Made by a program: the position numbers and the translations under genes. A stretch of 64,000 bases of DNA, taken from the NCBI GenBank assembly GCA_043228905.1, contig JBHGNT010000002.1:2914001-2978000 (forward strand). The letters run 5' to 3'. Origin of the DNA: Azolla caroliniana (taxonomy: Eukaryota > Polypodiophyta). Positions 22,000 through 32,025 of this stretch are shown here, piece after piece; positions within the stretch are counted from its first letter, which is position 1; each line of letters starts with the position of its first letter. The notes beneath the pieces were generated by a model. That model was not told the DNA's origin. It saw only the letters and a list, made by a program, of their open reading frames with translations, and did not search any database.

Positions 22000-23630
22000 A
22001 TGAATCCAAATGAAATAGATTTCATCACATCCTTGTATGATTCTGAGGATGGTTATGCATCACCATACTCCGCAACCATCGACGAAGACTTGGATTCGTC
22101 TACATCCGAAGACTATGAATCGGCTTCATCTGAAGAAGAGGCGGAGGAGGTTGATCCCTTCATGTACTGTTCATTATGGTACATGATATGTAGTTTTGAT
22201 AAGGGGTCTAACCATGAGCAAGTAGCTTTAGAAACTTGCTTGAGAGTCATATTCGCACGGATGCCCAATGTGAGGCCAAATGCCATAGTCATCGATAAAA
22301 GTTGGACATCATATAATGCCATAAGTAATGTGGTTGCAACAGACCGATTATCTTGGATAGTTACAAATGGGCAAAGATCGCAAACACATTGTCGACTTTT
22401 GTTGTGTCACTTCCATGCAAAAAAAGCATGGTTGGACAACTTGTTGCCAAAGGTAAGTGCAACTGAGAGAAACCATCTTTATAATCGGATGTGCCAACTC
22501 ATGCAATGCATTACGAAATCCACATTCAATGCCCAATGTGAGGAGTTAAAGGTAGACTATGCAAAAAGACGTTGCAAACATGCGAGGAGGAGCGTCAGGT
22601 AGAAGGGGGAGCAATCATGTTGGACCAAGCCGACAAGCCAGGTGTTTGGCAATATATAGAAGGAGGATGGTGTGGCTTGACATGTGTGTGGAGGAAACTG
22701 TGGCACAAATTTGGTAGAATGTTCAACTACGGACATGTTGACACTACCAATCTTGTGGAGAGACATTGGCAGTTTATCAAATATACTGCCTTAAGAGGGA
22801 GGATAAACCGATCAATTACCGATCTTGTGCATGTTTTAATCGGGGGTATTGTTATTGAATGGTACAAGCAATGACAAGAAATATGTGAGAGTGGTAGATT
22901 TGCACCACGTGCAAATTGTAGGGATCAAACAACAAGACTTAAAGAGGCCGAAAGGCTACTACAGAGGTATGAAACTAATGATGCGACAATGCATATTGTG
23001 GACGAGCCTTGATATTGGTTTAAAATATTGAGCTTGACAAAACCGAATGTATGGTATAATGTATTGCTCCAATGTTCATATTGTGATTGCCAAGACCCTA
23101 CGAGTAAATGTAAGCATATACTTGGTATCAGGATGATTATTGAGAGGCACATGCCACATCTATGTGGGTCGTTGCCTTTTATAGATCATGCAACCCATAT
23201 GCGCAATGACCATTTCATAGAGACGGAAGTGGAGACAAAGGTAGCACCAGTCGAGGAGTCAAACCCTATAACATCACAAATGGAGGAATGGGAGTCGAAA
23301 ATACAAACGGTTGAGGGGGCTATTCAATGTCCTAGGCAAGGGTTACGATCCCTCGACCATGCAACAATTTTGGCATGTATGGAGTCCATTGAAGAAATAG
23401 GTCAGACACTAGTGTATCACCTAGGTGCACTGAAACCAACCAATGAAGAAGACCATGGATCCATAGGGCGTAAGCAAGTAATTGGTGCAAAAAGGGGAGC
23501 ATCAATCAACATTTCACAAGATCTTATTGGCAGCTCCCCAAACACTTCCAAGGCACACACAGGAAAAATGCAAAGAGGCGCAAGTCGAGCTAGGAGGTGG
23601 TTGCCAATATGTGCGACAAAGAAGATGTGA
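22000..23630 (+). pseudogene. MULE transposase with SWIM zinc finger, broken
   Basis: Starting at ATG 22000, the frame opens with an acidic leader and reaches the catalytic-core landmarks RPNAIVIDKSWTSYNAI and LLLCHFHAKKAWLDNL. It then shifts frame near 22575 to NLVERHWQFIKYTALRGRINR, meets a TGA near 22872, and continues to CSYCDCQDPTSKCKHILGI, a CxC...CxH SWIM finger, ending at 23630. This order (MULE domain then SWIM) is typical of Mutator-type transposases. The upstream half of a normal MULE transposase, including its N-terminal DNA-binding part, is not seen in this frame and may be represented by the reading frame at 19863-20911 or be lost. At least one frameshift and one stop make it non-functional. 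Confidence 0.82.
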
Positions 23631-24175
23631 TGCTTGCATTGCGATGCTTTGACCTTTAGATCAAGGGACTCAAATGTTGATTGTTGCAAGAATTGTGATC
23701 GCATCTTGCCATCATCTCCGGATGAGCCATAAACATAGCTTGAGTGGTTTTGCGGACCGGTGCATTTGGGTTTACAATGTTTCAAGTGGATTTATGTTGA
23801 TTTATGAGTGCATTTAGGAGTATGTCATATGTTGATTTATGTTTTAAGTTTCTTGTTTCAAGTATGTCATCCTTTGATTTGGGTTTACGGTGTTTAAAGT
23901 GGATTTACGTTCTCTGTTTTAAGTTTTATGTTTTTTAACTTTTAACTTTTATGTTTTAGTATGATTATTTGTTTTAAGATAAGTATGGTAAAGATCGTCA
24001 ATTTTGAATAATTTAAGGTTGGATTTTGTGACTGTTTGATATGTTATTGTAAGTTTTAAGGGTAATGAACAAACTTATTTGAAGATTTTGGTCGAAATGA
24101 TACATTTTGGTTGGGCGACCTGCAAATGTCAGGGTTGGGTGAACTAAAACGGTTGGGCGACTTGCAACAATCAGA

Positions 24176-24330
24176 GTTGGGCGACCTCTGACAACATTTT
24201 TTTTCACGCATTTTTCCTTATCGAAATCTGACAGTGCAGATCGCATGCGCCTTCCTCTAAGCGACCTGCACCGTCTGTGGCCACAATTCCCTCGCCAGCC
24301 CTCTTTATGATTTGATGTAGAATAGACACG
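24176..24330 (-). repeat. MULE right terminal inverted repeat
   Basis: Complement of the left end. Additional inverted motif copies (GGTTGGGCGACC near 24110 and others to 24187) lie just inside it. Confidence 0.85.
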
Positions 24331-24336
24331 AGCCAT

Positions 24337-24605
24337 ACACACATACATACATGATACACACACAGACATACATACATACATACATACACATACAGACATA
24401 CATACATATGCACATTCATACATACATACATACATACATACATACATACATACATACATACATACATACATACATACACACACACATACATACACACATA
24501 CATACATTTGCACATTCATACATACATACATACATACATACATACATACATACACACATACACACATACATACATATGCACATTCATACATACATACATA
24601 TATGC
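24337..24605. repeat. (ACAT)n microsatellite, right of MULE and 5' of GDPD gene
   Basis: ACAT repeats with CACATTCATAC interruptions end about 50 bp before the ATG of the phosphodiesterase gene. The ACAT orientation is the same as in the left array, so it is not part of the inverted repeat. Confidence 0.93.
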
Positions 24606-24651
24606 ATATCTCTGTTTGAACGGAGCTTTAGTAGCAGAGAGGTAAGGATCC

Positions 24652-27600
24652 ATGGCGCCTTTAGCTCATAAGAAGTATTGGAAGCGACCGTGGAGATTGA
24701 AGATCTCTTTTCGGAACTTTGCTCTCTTCCTTCTGTTCCTTTCCCTCTTCACCTTTGGACCCACCTTTCTCCTATATCTTCGATCCAACAGAGTAAGCAT
24801 ATGTTTTATGTTTTCTTTTGTTTTCCTTCTATATATTGGGTGTTTGTGTGCTATACCTGTGCATGTATGATACATTTACCTGTTCATGGCATCCAATTAT
24901 GGTACTCCTCCTGATTGGCAATTTCAGCCTCCGAAATGGTTATTTCCCCCCGCTGATCACATAGAGTTTAAAATCTTGTAAAATGTTTACACTAATGGCA
25001 AGATATCTTCTTTAAAAAAGAAAAAAAGAAAAAAGAAGAAGTACGATACATATATATATATATATATATATATAATGTAAAGATAGAGAGATGGACGTAG
25101 ACATATAGATACAGATGCAATTTGTTTTTCACACATATACAGATACACATAAGATTCATATACATTGAGACATACATTCATTTCGAGATAGAGATGGATA
25201 CATTTTCTTTTTTGACATCCATATACATCCTGCATGTGCATACATATGTACATATTTATGAATGAACATATTCATGTATGTTTGGATATATATATGTGCA
25301 TATGCATATGCGTATATACACATACAGTGTACCTATACTCATATAATATATACATACGCACATAGCCAGATCGATATACATACATATACTCATACCCATT
25401 CCGTTATGGACGTATTTTGTTCTTTACAAAGTGTTTTCTTCTGTCCCATGGCAGATGCTCCTTCAAAAATGCCAATGGTTACGCAATCGTCCTCTCGTGT
25501 GTGCTCATGGTGGAGATTCAAGCAAGGCACCACCCAATACTGTGGGTTTTTTCATTAGCCTAATTTCGATTCATGTCGAGGTTTCATATGTAGGCTATAT
25601 AGAGTCTTATTTGATCAGTAAATGCACTTCTATTTATTTGGAAAAATGAGTGAATTATGCTTAGCTTTCGAGTTGCTTGGACTGGATCACTCTTTTTCAT
25701 CTCTGATGGTGGAGAGAGCTCAGAGGTTTTAAGAGAGTGTTCTTATCATGCTAGTTTCGCTTTTGAACATGTATTATCTATCATGTCCAAACAATTCTAT
25801 AAAAACTGATACATTTCGTGTCATTTTGAGTTCAGCTTCTGAAATACCTTTTATCTTGTTTTGTCTGTGTACATGCTGCTGGTTGATACCTGATGACTTA
25901 TTAGTTTGAGGCATTTGATCTTGCTTTGAAGATGAAGGCTGATTGCATTGAAATCGATGCATCACAAACCCGAGATGGAGTATTGGTAGCTCTACATGAT
26001 AGGTGAGGTTAAGTCTATTTTATTAGCACACATATGCATGTATGTATTTGAAGGTTATGTAATAACTGATTTTCATTTCACAGGACAGGAACCTACAAGT
26101 TATATATGAGAATGACCATATACGCGTTGGAGATTTAACAATGAATGAGGTATTTTCATTGTATTTACTACCGATAGTTTTCTATCAGCAACCTAAGTTT
26201 CTTTATTATCATAAGTTAATATGGCTGTAATAGATTGTATAGTAATGCATACCATTCTTGTTTAAATAATATATTAGTTTATTTGATTTCAATTCAATCC
26301 ATGACCACAATCTAATTTTTCTTACAGTTGAAAAAGCTCAATATTGGGCTTAAAGTTCAGAAAATGTATGGTAATCATCAGGAGGTTCCTTTACTTGTGA
26401 ATGCGATTTTGGTTAGTTTTTGAAATTTTATTTATTTATGCAATGATTTACCGAAACTTGATGTCCAATCAAGAATTCCGTTTTCTTAATACTATTAAGG
26501 ATGAAAGGGAGCCAAAGCTTTTAAGATGGTGAACATTTTTATATAACAGCATGTCTCCAGATTTGTGAAGCAAATCATTATTGATGTAAAGACGGGTGCT
26601 TCAGAGCATCAAATCTCCCTTGCAACTGATATCTTGAACGTGGCAAGTTTCTCTATATTTATTCCATTCAATTTTTCAATGGCAAATAAGTGACAGATTA
26701 GCCATAAACATTTCAGACATATGAAGGAAACTTTTTTAAAAAGGTCACAAGAAAACCTTGAAGTTCTTAAAAATAAGGAGAATACATGTAAGTCTTGGAA
26801 AAAGTCACATGAATACAAACTCCATAAAAAGCTACTGAGAATTCCCTCTAAATTCTGTACTAGAAAGTGGGTATTTTGGTGATTTTTGAAAAATTGAAGC
26901 ATGTTATAGTAAATGCACAAAACAAAGTTGGGAGGCATTTTATTTTATTTTTTCCATCTTTCAATATGGTTTTTGTATTTCACCAAATGCAAGTAACCGT
27001 TGGCAAATCTATCAAGCAGGTTAATATGACACATTGTGACAATTGTGTTGTATGGTCCAAGTCAGATCAACTAGTAAATGAGTTGAAGGATTTAGCTCCT
27101 AATGTTCAAGTTAGTTAACATAACCCTCCATCCACATCTTGTTGGATAACTATTGGGTTTATATGTGGTTTATATGTGTTTATATATACATGCAGGTAGG
27201 ATATATTGTTATGATCGATCGTGTAACGGGCCAAACAATGGATCCGATTAGAATGAAGGCACCGAAAGTTGTTGGTGCTTTCCATGGTGTAGTAAACACA
27301 AAAGTTCTTGGTGATATCCACAAGTATAATGAACTTTCTTTGAAACTAAGAGTTTTGTTTGTTTGTTTCTTTTTTCTTCGCAATCAACATTTTCATTTTT
27401 CTTATGAATGTTTGAAACATTGGAAATCTTCAGTTTGTTCTATGCTCATTTCACATTTTCGTTTCCATATGCTAATAATAAACATGTTACCATATCATTA
27501 TTGATGTTTGAAAGGTCATTCCATATTTATATGTTCTAAGCAATGTTTACATTTTGTGTTTTTGTAATCTAATAAGCATGTTTTCTAAAACAGTTTAATT

Positions 27601-27881
27601 CGTGTGTTTTGGAGCATGTTCATTACATCATAATTTATTGATGTCCTGAAACAATGCTAAAAGCATCTTTTTCATATGTCTAAAAATGTTGTAAAACACT
27701 GTTTTATAATTTTGGCAGGGCAGGCAAAAGAGTGTTTGCATGGACAGTAAATGATCGAGAAGAAATGGAGAAGATGTTATCCGAAGGAGTAGATGGCATA
27801 ATTACAAACCACCCAGCCTTGTTACATGAGGTCATGCTGGACAGAGAGCATGAATGCTATGGTGAAGGTTTCTCTCTATGA
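24652..27881 (+). CDS. GDPD4: Glycerophosphodiester phosphodiesterase, GDPD4-like, nine exons
   Basis: I reconstruct exons 24652-24792, 25455-25541, 25905-26002, 26089-26149, 26328-26411, 26550-26642, 27020-27109, 27196-27323 and 27719-27881. All phases fit and give 314 residues with TGA at 27879-27881. Residues about 19-42 form a hydrophobic, probably membrane-anchoring, segment after a basic start. The catalytic signature is present: CAHGGDSSKAPPNT, then CIEIDASQTRDGVLVALHDR (ExD and HD residues). IIIDVKTG, CVVWSKSD, MVKMDR-like VMIDRVTG and VFAWTVND complete the barrel. The family hydrolyses glycerophosphodiesters to glycerol-3-phosphate and an alcohol. The HGGD and PNT spellings match the plant GDPD4 branch rather than the usual HRG and PENT. 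Intron 6 begins GCAAGT, a GC-AG intron. The start is the first ATG after the upstream microsatellite. The symbol is assigned by similarity to the Arabidopsis family member remembered from knowledge, not by a search. Confidence 0.88.
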
Positions 27882-29576
27882 TATCCCTTATACAGGAAAT
27901 GAAGTCGATTCATTAATCGCTCTTGATGTATGTTCAAATGATGAATATGATGCATGTTCATGACGTATTTGTATGACCCACAATTCTTCTGTTTTTAATC
28001 ACATTCTTTATATGCTGGTCCCTTTATATGTTGGAACCATTCGAAACAGAGTTGTTTTGAAAAATAAAGCTCGTCTAAAATATTTATCTTCGTGTTGAAG
28101 GGAGGTGGTTTCGATCTATTTTGGAAATGTGCGATTTCCTAGTAAAATGTATCGTGTGCATTTTTGAAGGTCAAATATAATTTGACAATGACTTTGATAG
28201 TTAACAAATTATAACACTGATCTTGATGCAGAGGTTAGACATAAGTCTTGATCACGATCAAAGGACTTAATATAACATATTGAATTAAGAGCTTCTAGAA
28301 TTCTCTGTGATGTGTATGTTAAGATCCTCTAATTGGACGATTAGCAATCTAATTGTTGGGTAGTTTTAAAGTTCAGATGAGGGTTCAATATCATCTCTGG
28401 GAATCATCACAAGAGTGATCAAACTGATCACCTTATGGACTTCCTTGAAAAACCAACACCATGAGGAGTCCACAAAGCAACATAATGAGTTATCCACTAA
28501 TCCACATATCTCCACCATTGCACATGGATTCGGGACAACCATATGTGCAAGCACTATTCTTGGCCTTACAAGGTTGTTAACATACTACATAGCCTAAGCA
28601 AACATTTAAATGATCTAGGAACATGCAAAGTAAGAGAGGGCAAATAACATAGCTAACCCAAAATAGGAAGAGGAAATTGACCAACTCAACATTGAATGAA
28701 GAAAAGTTGCGAAGCAGGTTGCATCATGGAGCTTAGCACAATGCGTTCACATGCAATTGTGATTGTGGACTTGAAAGAATAATTGAAGTCCACCAACCAA
28801 CTTGCTCATCTCACCAACATGTTCGTATGATCCTCGTGAAATTCCGAATAAAGGTTTTGCCACCCATGTGCTTGCTACATACATAGATAACACAATTCAA
28901 GCAATGTGACACATTTGGGCCACTAAAACGATTGGCCTTTTATCTTCTGCTTGTATATCAAGGCAAGCACAAATGTCAATGTGGTGCACTTCTTAGATCT
29001 TGACTGGGTAGTGGAGGATGCAAGCTGAGAATTAGCTTTCAAGTATCACTATTGCGAAAAATTAGGTACATAGATAGAGTTGAATGGACCTCATCATTCA
29101 ACCGCAACCCGCATACATGACAAAACAATATTATCGGCGATGCAATTATACAATGATTACTATGATTAGGGCTACTACAGGGAGTAATCGCGGGCATCCA
29201 TCCGTTCATGTCCCACAAGTTTATGAAGCGGTAATTTGTCATAAAATGTGTTTGAACAGTATTATTATGAGAATCTGAGCTTTGAGGTAATACTTTAATT
29301 GTTGAAATGCCCCTAATGTTTCGTTATATTCCCGGGGATCCCTGGTATGGTCGAACAGGCTGCATATATATATATATGTTCGGTTGATATGTGACTCTTT
29401 ATTCCATTTCTGCGATTCATCAATCTGGTCATTCAGAAGATCGAAGAGTTAAATTCTGTAATTCCCAAAATGCCCCTCGAGGTTCTTTTTCTTTTTCTTT
29501 TGTGGTGGTACATATTTCTGAAGATCATGTAGTGTGTGTAGTGTGTTGGTTGAGGGCATGTTGGGCAATTAACAAA
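27882..29576. other. Intergenic, GDPD to CCX
   Basis: The 3' flank of the phosphodiesterase gene and the upstream region of the exchanger gene. Apart from short AT-repeat tracts (near 29366) and small open frames without recognisable content I see nothing. Confidence 0.6.
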
Positions 29577-29665
29577 AACTCAGACAGAGACAGAGACAGA
29601 GAAAGAAGAGAGACAGAAACAGAGAAAGAGAAAGAGAAAGACAGAAACAGAGACAGAGAAAAGCA
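29577..29665 (+). repeat. Purine-rich GA/CAGA repeat upstream of CCX
   Basis: AGACAGAGACAGAGAAAGA-type repeats occur about 170-250 bp before the CCX ATG. In plants such GA tracts are common in 5' leaders and core promoters, so this may be untranslated leader. Confidence 0.7.
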
Positions 29666-29784
29666 GACATTTTGGGGCGAATACTATTTGATTCTTCCTT
29701 CCTTTTACGCATGCGTTTCTTGCCTGCAGACGCAGCCATAGCCATGCTCAGACGGAGACGAAAGCACCATTGATCCTCTCCATC

Positions 29785-29812
29785 CCTGCCTGCCTGCCTG
29801 CCTGCCTGCTCC
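29785..29812 (+). repeat. (TGCC)n microsatellite just 5' of the CCX start
   Basis: Six to seven TGCC units lie within 50 bp of the ATG. A longer open frame from a TTG at 29770 translates it as PACLPACL, but I consider it leader sequence. Confidence 0.8.
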
Positions 29813-29832
29813 TCCTCTACACCTCCCCGGCT

Positions 29833-32025
29833 ATGGAGCTTCCATCGGCATTCCAATGGGTAAGCCGACTCGCCTCCCTCCTCCTCTTTCTCTCCTTCGT
29901 CACTACCAGATTGCCAGGCGGCACACAAACCCTTCAAAGACAGCCCCTTCCTTCACAAACACTTAGAAGACAGGGCTTTCCTCCAGAATCCCTGAAACTT
30001 GTGGTTCATACAGAAACGCTGGAACAGGTTGCTCCCTCAGGAACCCTAAATTATCATGTTAGTTTCGCAGAAGCTCTGAGCGATCAGGTTGCTCCTCCTA
30101 CAGAAACCCTAAATCAGGCTGTATCAGCAGAGAAACTTAAAGGACAGGTTATATCATCCGAGGCCCTTACAAAACAGGTTGTCTCATCAGAAACTCTAAA
30201 ACATCAGATTATTTCAGCAGAAACCCTAAATAAGCAGATCATTTCTACAGAAACCATAAATCAGGCCAAGATTAGGATAAAAACTAATAGTACAGATGAG
30301 GCCGACAGCGACCTCCCTTGCCAAGGTGTGAAACAACATCATGGGTATCCATCATCTTGTGACTATGTGAAAGCTACCCTGGCATGCAGCAATGACTCAT
30401 CTTCTTCCATTTTCAACTACACAGTTTTCTTCTTTTGCACATGCTCAAAGTTCCCTATCATAGGCTATATAATCCTCACTATATGGCTGTTAGTCCTCTT
30501 CTATACACTCGGTAACACGGCCGCCGACTACTTCTGTTGCTCCCTGGAGAAGCTTTCGAAGCTGTTGAAATGCCCGCCGACTTTGGCCGGCGTCACTTTG
30601 CTACCCCTCGGGAATGGCGCGCCCGATGTTTTCGCTAGTATTGCATCTTTTATAGGTGCCAATGCTGGTCAAGTGGGCCTCAACAGTGTCATCGGAGGGG
30701 GTGTCTTTATTACCACTGTTGTCGCTGGATCAGTTAGCTTGCTTGTATCGAACACTGGATCAGCAGCTGCGAAAAGGAAGAAGATTGATAAGAGGAGCTT
30801 CTTTCGAGATGTGGGCTTCTTCCTTTTTACACTATTGGCCCTAACTTTGATCCTTCTAGCTGGCCATATATATCTTTGGGGTGCATTGGCATTTCTGTCG
30901 ATATATGGTTTGTATGCTATTGCGGTCGCCGTCTCAGAGATCTGGAAGAGGAGACCTGAGAAGCCTGAATGGAGTCAAATACAGCTTTTACCGTTCACGA
31001 CTGGAGCATCTTTGCTGCAAGAAGAAGAAGAAGAAGAAAGTAGTGGTGAGAATGATGATTCGCTGTATAGTCCATTATTAGATGGTCCTTCTGCAATGCC
31101 AGTGGAGCGAACTACATTGCCGCAATGGAGGTGGGCTTCAAATGTGGCCATCTATTCTCACAAATCATTCGGCGAGTCTGCTTCTCGACCACTATGGGAA
31201 TGGAGCGAGGAGCAAGAAGCACGAAGCTATCTCCGAGTGACCGCCCGTCTCTTCATGAACTTCCTCGAATGGCCACTTGCCCTCCCCAGGCGCCTCACAA
31301 TACCTGTTGTGGAAGAGGATCGGTGGTCGTGGGGATTTGCATTGGCGAGCTCAGGACTTGCACCTATATTCTTTGCTTTTGTTGTTGGATCACAAGACGA
31401 TAGCTCATTTGGCGACAATATCACGCTGTACATCGGAGCAACATTGGTCGGACTAGTTTTCCTGGTGTTGGCATATTTCACAACCCCAACAGATGCACCC
31501 CCAAGAAGGTTCCTGTTGCCATGGGTGGTTGGGGGGTTTGTTATGAGCATTGTGTGGTTTTTCATGGTAGCGAATGAGCTCGTGGCACTACTAGTGACAT
31601 TTGGGATGATTCTGGATGTCGATCCATCCATACTCGGATTGACTGTTCTGGCGTGGGGAAATTCGATGGGTGATTTGATGGCGAATACATCTCTTGCATC
31701 CAATGGTGGTGATGGTATACAAATAGCTCTTTCGGGCTGCTATGCCGGACCCATGTTCAATACACTTATTGGCATAGGTGTCTCTCTAGTACTAGGGAGT
31801 TGGGCTTCCCGGCCTCACCCATTTGCTATACCACCCGATGGTAGCCTGTTCTACACATTGGCATTTTTGGTTGTCGGGCTTTTGTGGGCTCTTGTGATTT
31901 TGCCTCTCAAGAAAATGAGGCCGAGCAAATTGCTAGGCATTGGGCTACTATTGCTATATTTTTTGTTCTTATCTTTCCGATTAGCCCATGCACTAGGCGT
32001 TATAACAGTTCCGTGGCAATTGTGA
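29833..32025 (+). CDS. CCX: Cation/calcium exchanger (CCX family), single exon
   Basis: The 730-residue protein has no introns and belongs to the plant CCX group of the Ca2+/cation antiporter superfamily. The start is the ATG at 29833 (MELPSAFQW), followed by a signal-like hydrophobic stretch. The frame upstream lacks another ATG. Two inverted alpha repeats carry the ion-binding signatures: GNGAPDVFASIASF at about residue 260 and GNSMGDLMANTSLA at about residue 608. CQGVKQHHGYPSSCDYVK, the conserved cysteine-containing lumenal segment, precedes the first membrane block. About 12 hydrophobic segments are visible, split by a hydrophilic loop with an EEEEEE run. Residues about 33-144 are made of ten-residue repeats not usual for the family. 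Such exchangers move Ca2+, K+ or Na+ across plasma or internal membranes; the exact substrate and location are not evident here. Confidence 0.93.
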   Translation: MELPSAFQWVSRLASLLLFLSFVTTRLPGGTQTLQRQPLPSQTLRRQGFPPESLKLVVHTETLEQVAPSGTLNYHVSFAEALSDQVAPPTETLNQAVSAEKLKGQVISSEALTKQVVSSETLKHQIISAETLNKQIISTETINQAKIRIKTNSTDEADSDLPCQGVKQHHGYPSSCDYVKATLACSNDSSSSIFNYTVFFFCTCSKFPIIGYIILTIWLLVLFYTLGNTAADYFCCSLEKLSKLLKCPPTLAGVTLLPLGNGAPDVFASIASFIGANAGQVGLNSVIGGGVFITTVVAGSVSLLVSNTGSAAAKRKKIDKRSFFRDVGFFLFTLLALTLILLAGHIYLWGALAFLSIYGLYAIAVAVSEIWKRRPEKPEWSQIQLLPFTTGASLLQEEEEEESSGENDDSLYSPLLDGPSAMPVERTTLPQWRWASNVAIYSHKSFGESASRPLWEWSEEQEARSYLRVTARLFMNFLEWPLALPRRLTIPVVEEDRWSWGFALASSGLAPIFFAFVVGSQDDSSFGDNITLYIGATLVGLVFLVLAYFTTPTDAPPRRFLLPWVVGGFVMSIVWFFMVANELVALLVTFGMILDVDPSILGLTVLAWGNSMGDLMANTSLASNGGDGIQIALSGCYAGPMFNTLIGIGVSLVLGSWASRPHPFAIPPDGSLFYTLAFLVVGLLWALVILPLKKMRPSKLLGIGLLLLYFLFLSFRLAHALGVITVPWQL
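29930..30264 (+). repeat. In-frame 30-bp minisatellite in CCX
   Basis: Roughly ten degenerate 30-bp units, clearest from 30001 to 30264, encode a decapeptide of the form VxSxETLxxQ. Examples are VISSEALTKQ, VVSSETLKHQ and IISAETLNKQ. Unit length is kept at 30 bp (27 in the last), so the frame is preserved. Confidence 0.9.

Larger units (their letters stand above)
18271..24330 (+). mobile_element. Mutator-like DNA transposon (MULE), degenerate
   Basis: The ends are inverted copies of each other over about 155 bp: 18271-18426 against the complement of 24176-24330. Both begin CGTGTCTATT and share AAATCATAAAGAGGGCTGG and AAGGCGCATGCGAT. The interior encodes a MULE-type transposase with a SWIM finger on the plus strand (22000-23630) and another reading frame (19863-20911). 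I cannot find a matching 9-bp target duplication. The outer neighbours are microsatellite arrays, which hide it. The element is about 6.06 kb. Confidence 0.8.

Noticed and set aside
29770-29832. 21-codon upstream extension of the CCX frame
   Set aside because: It would start with TTG and encodes the TGCC microsatellite; ATG at 29833 is the better start.
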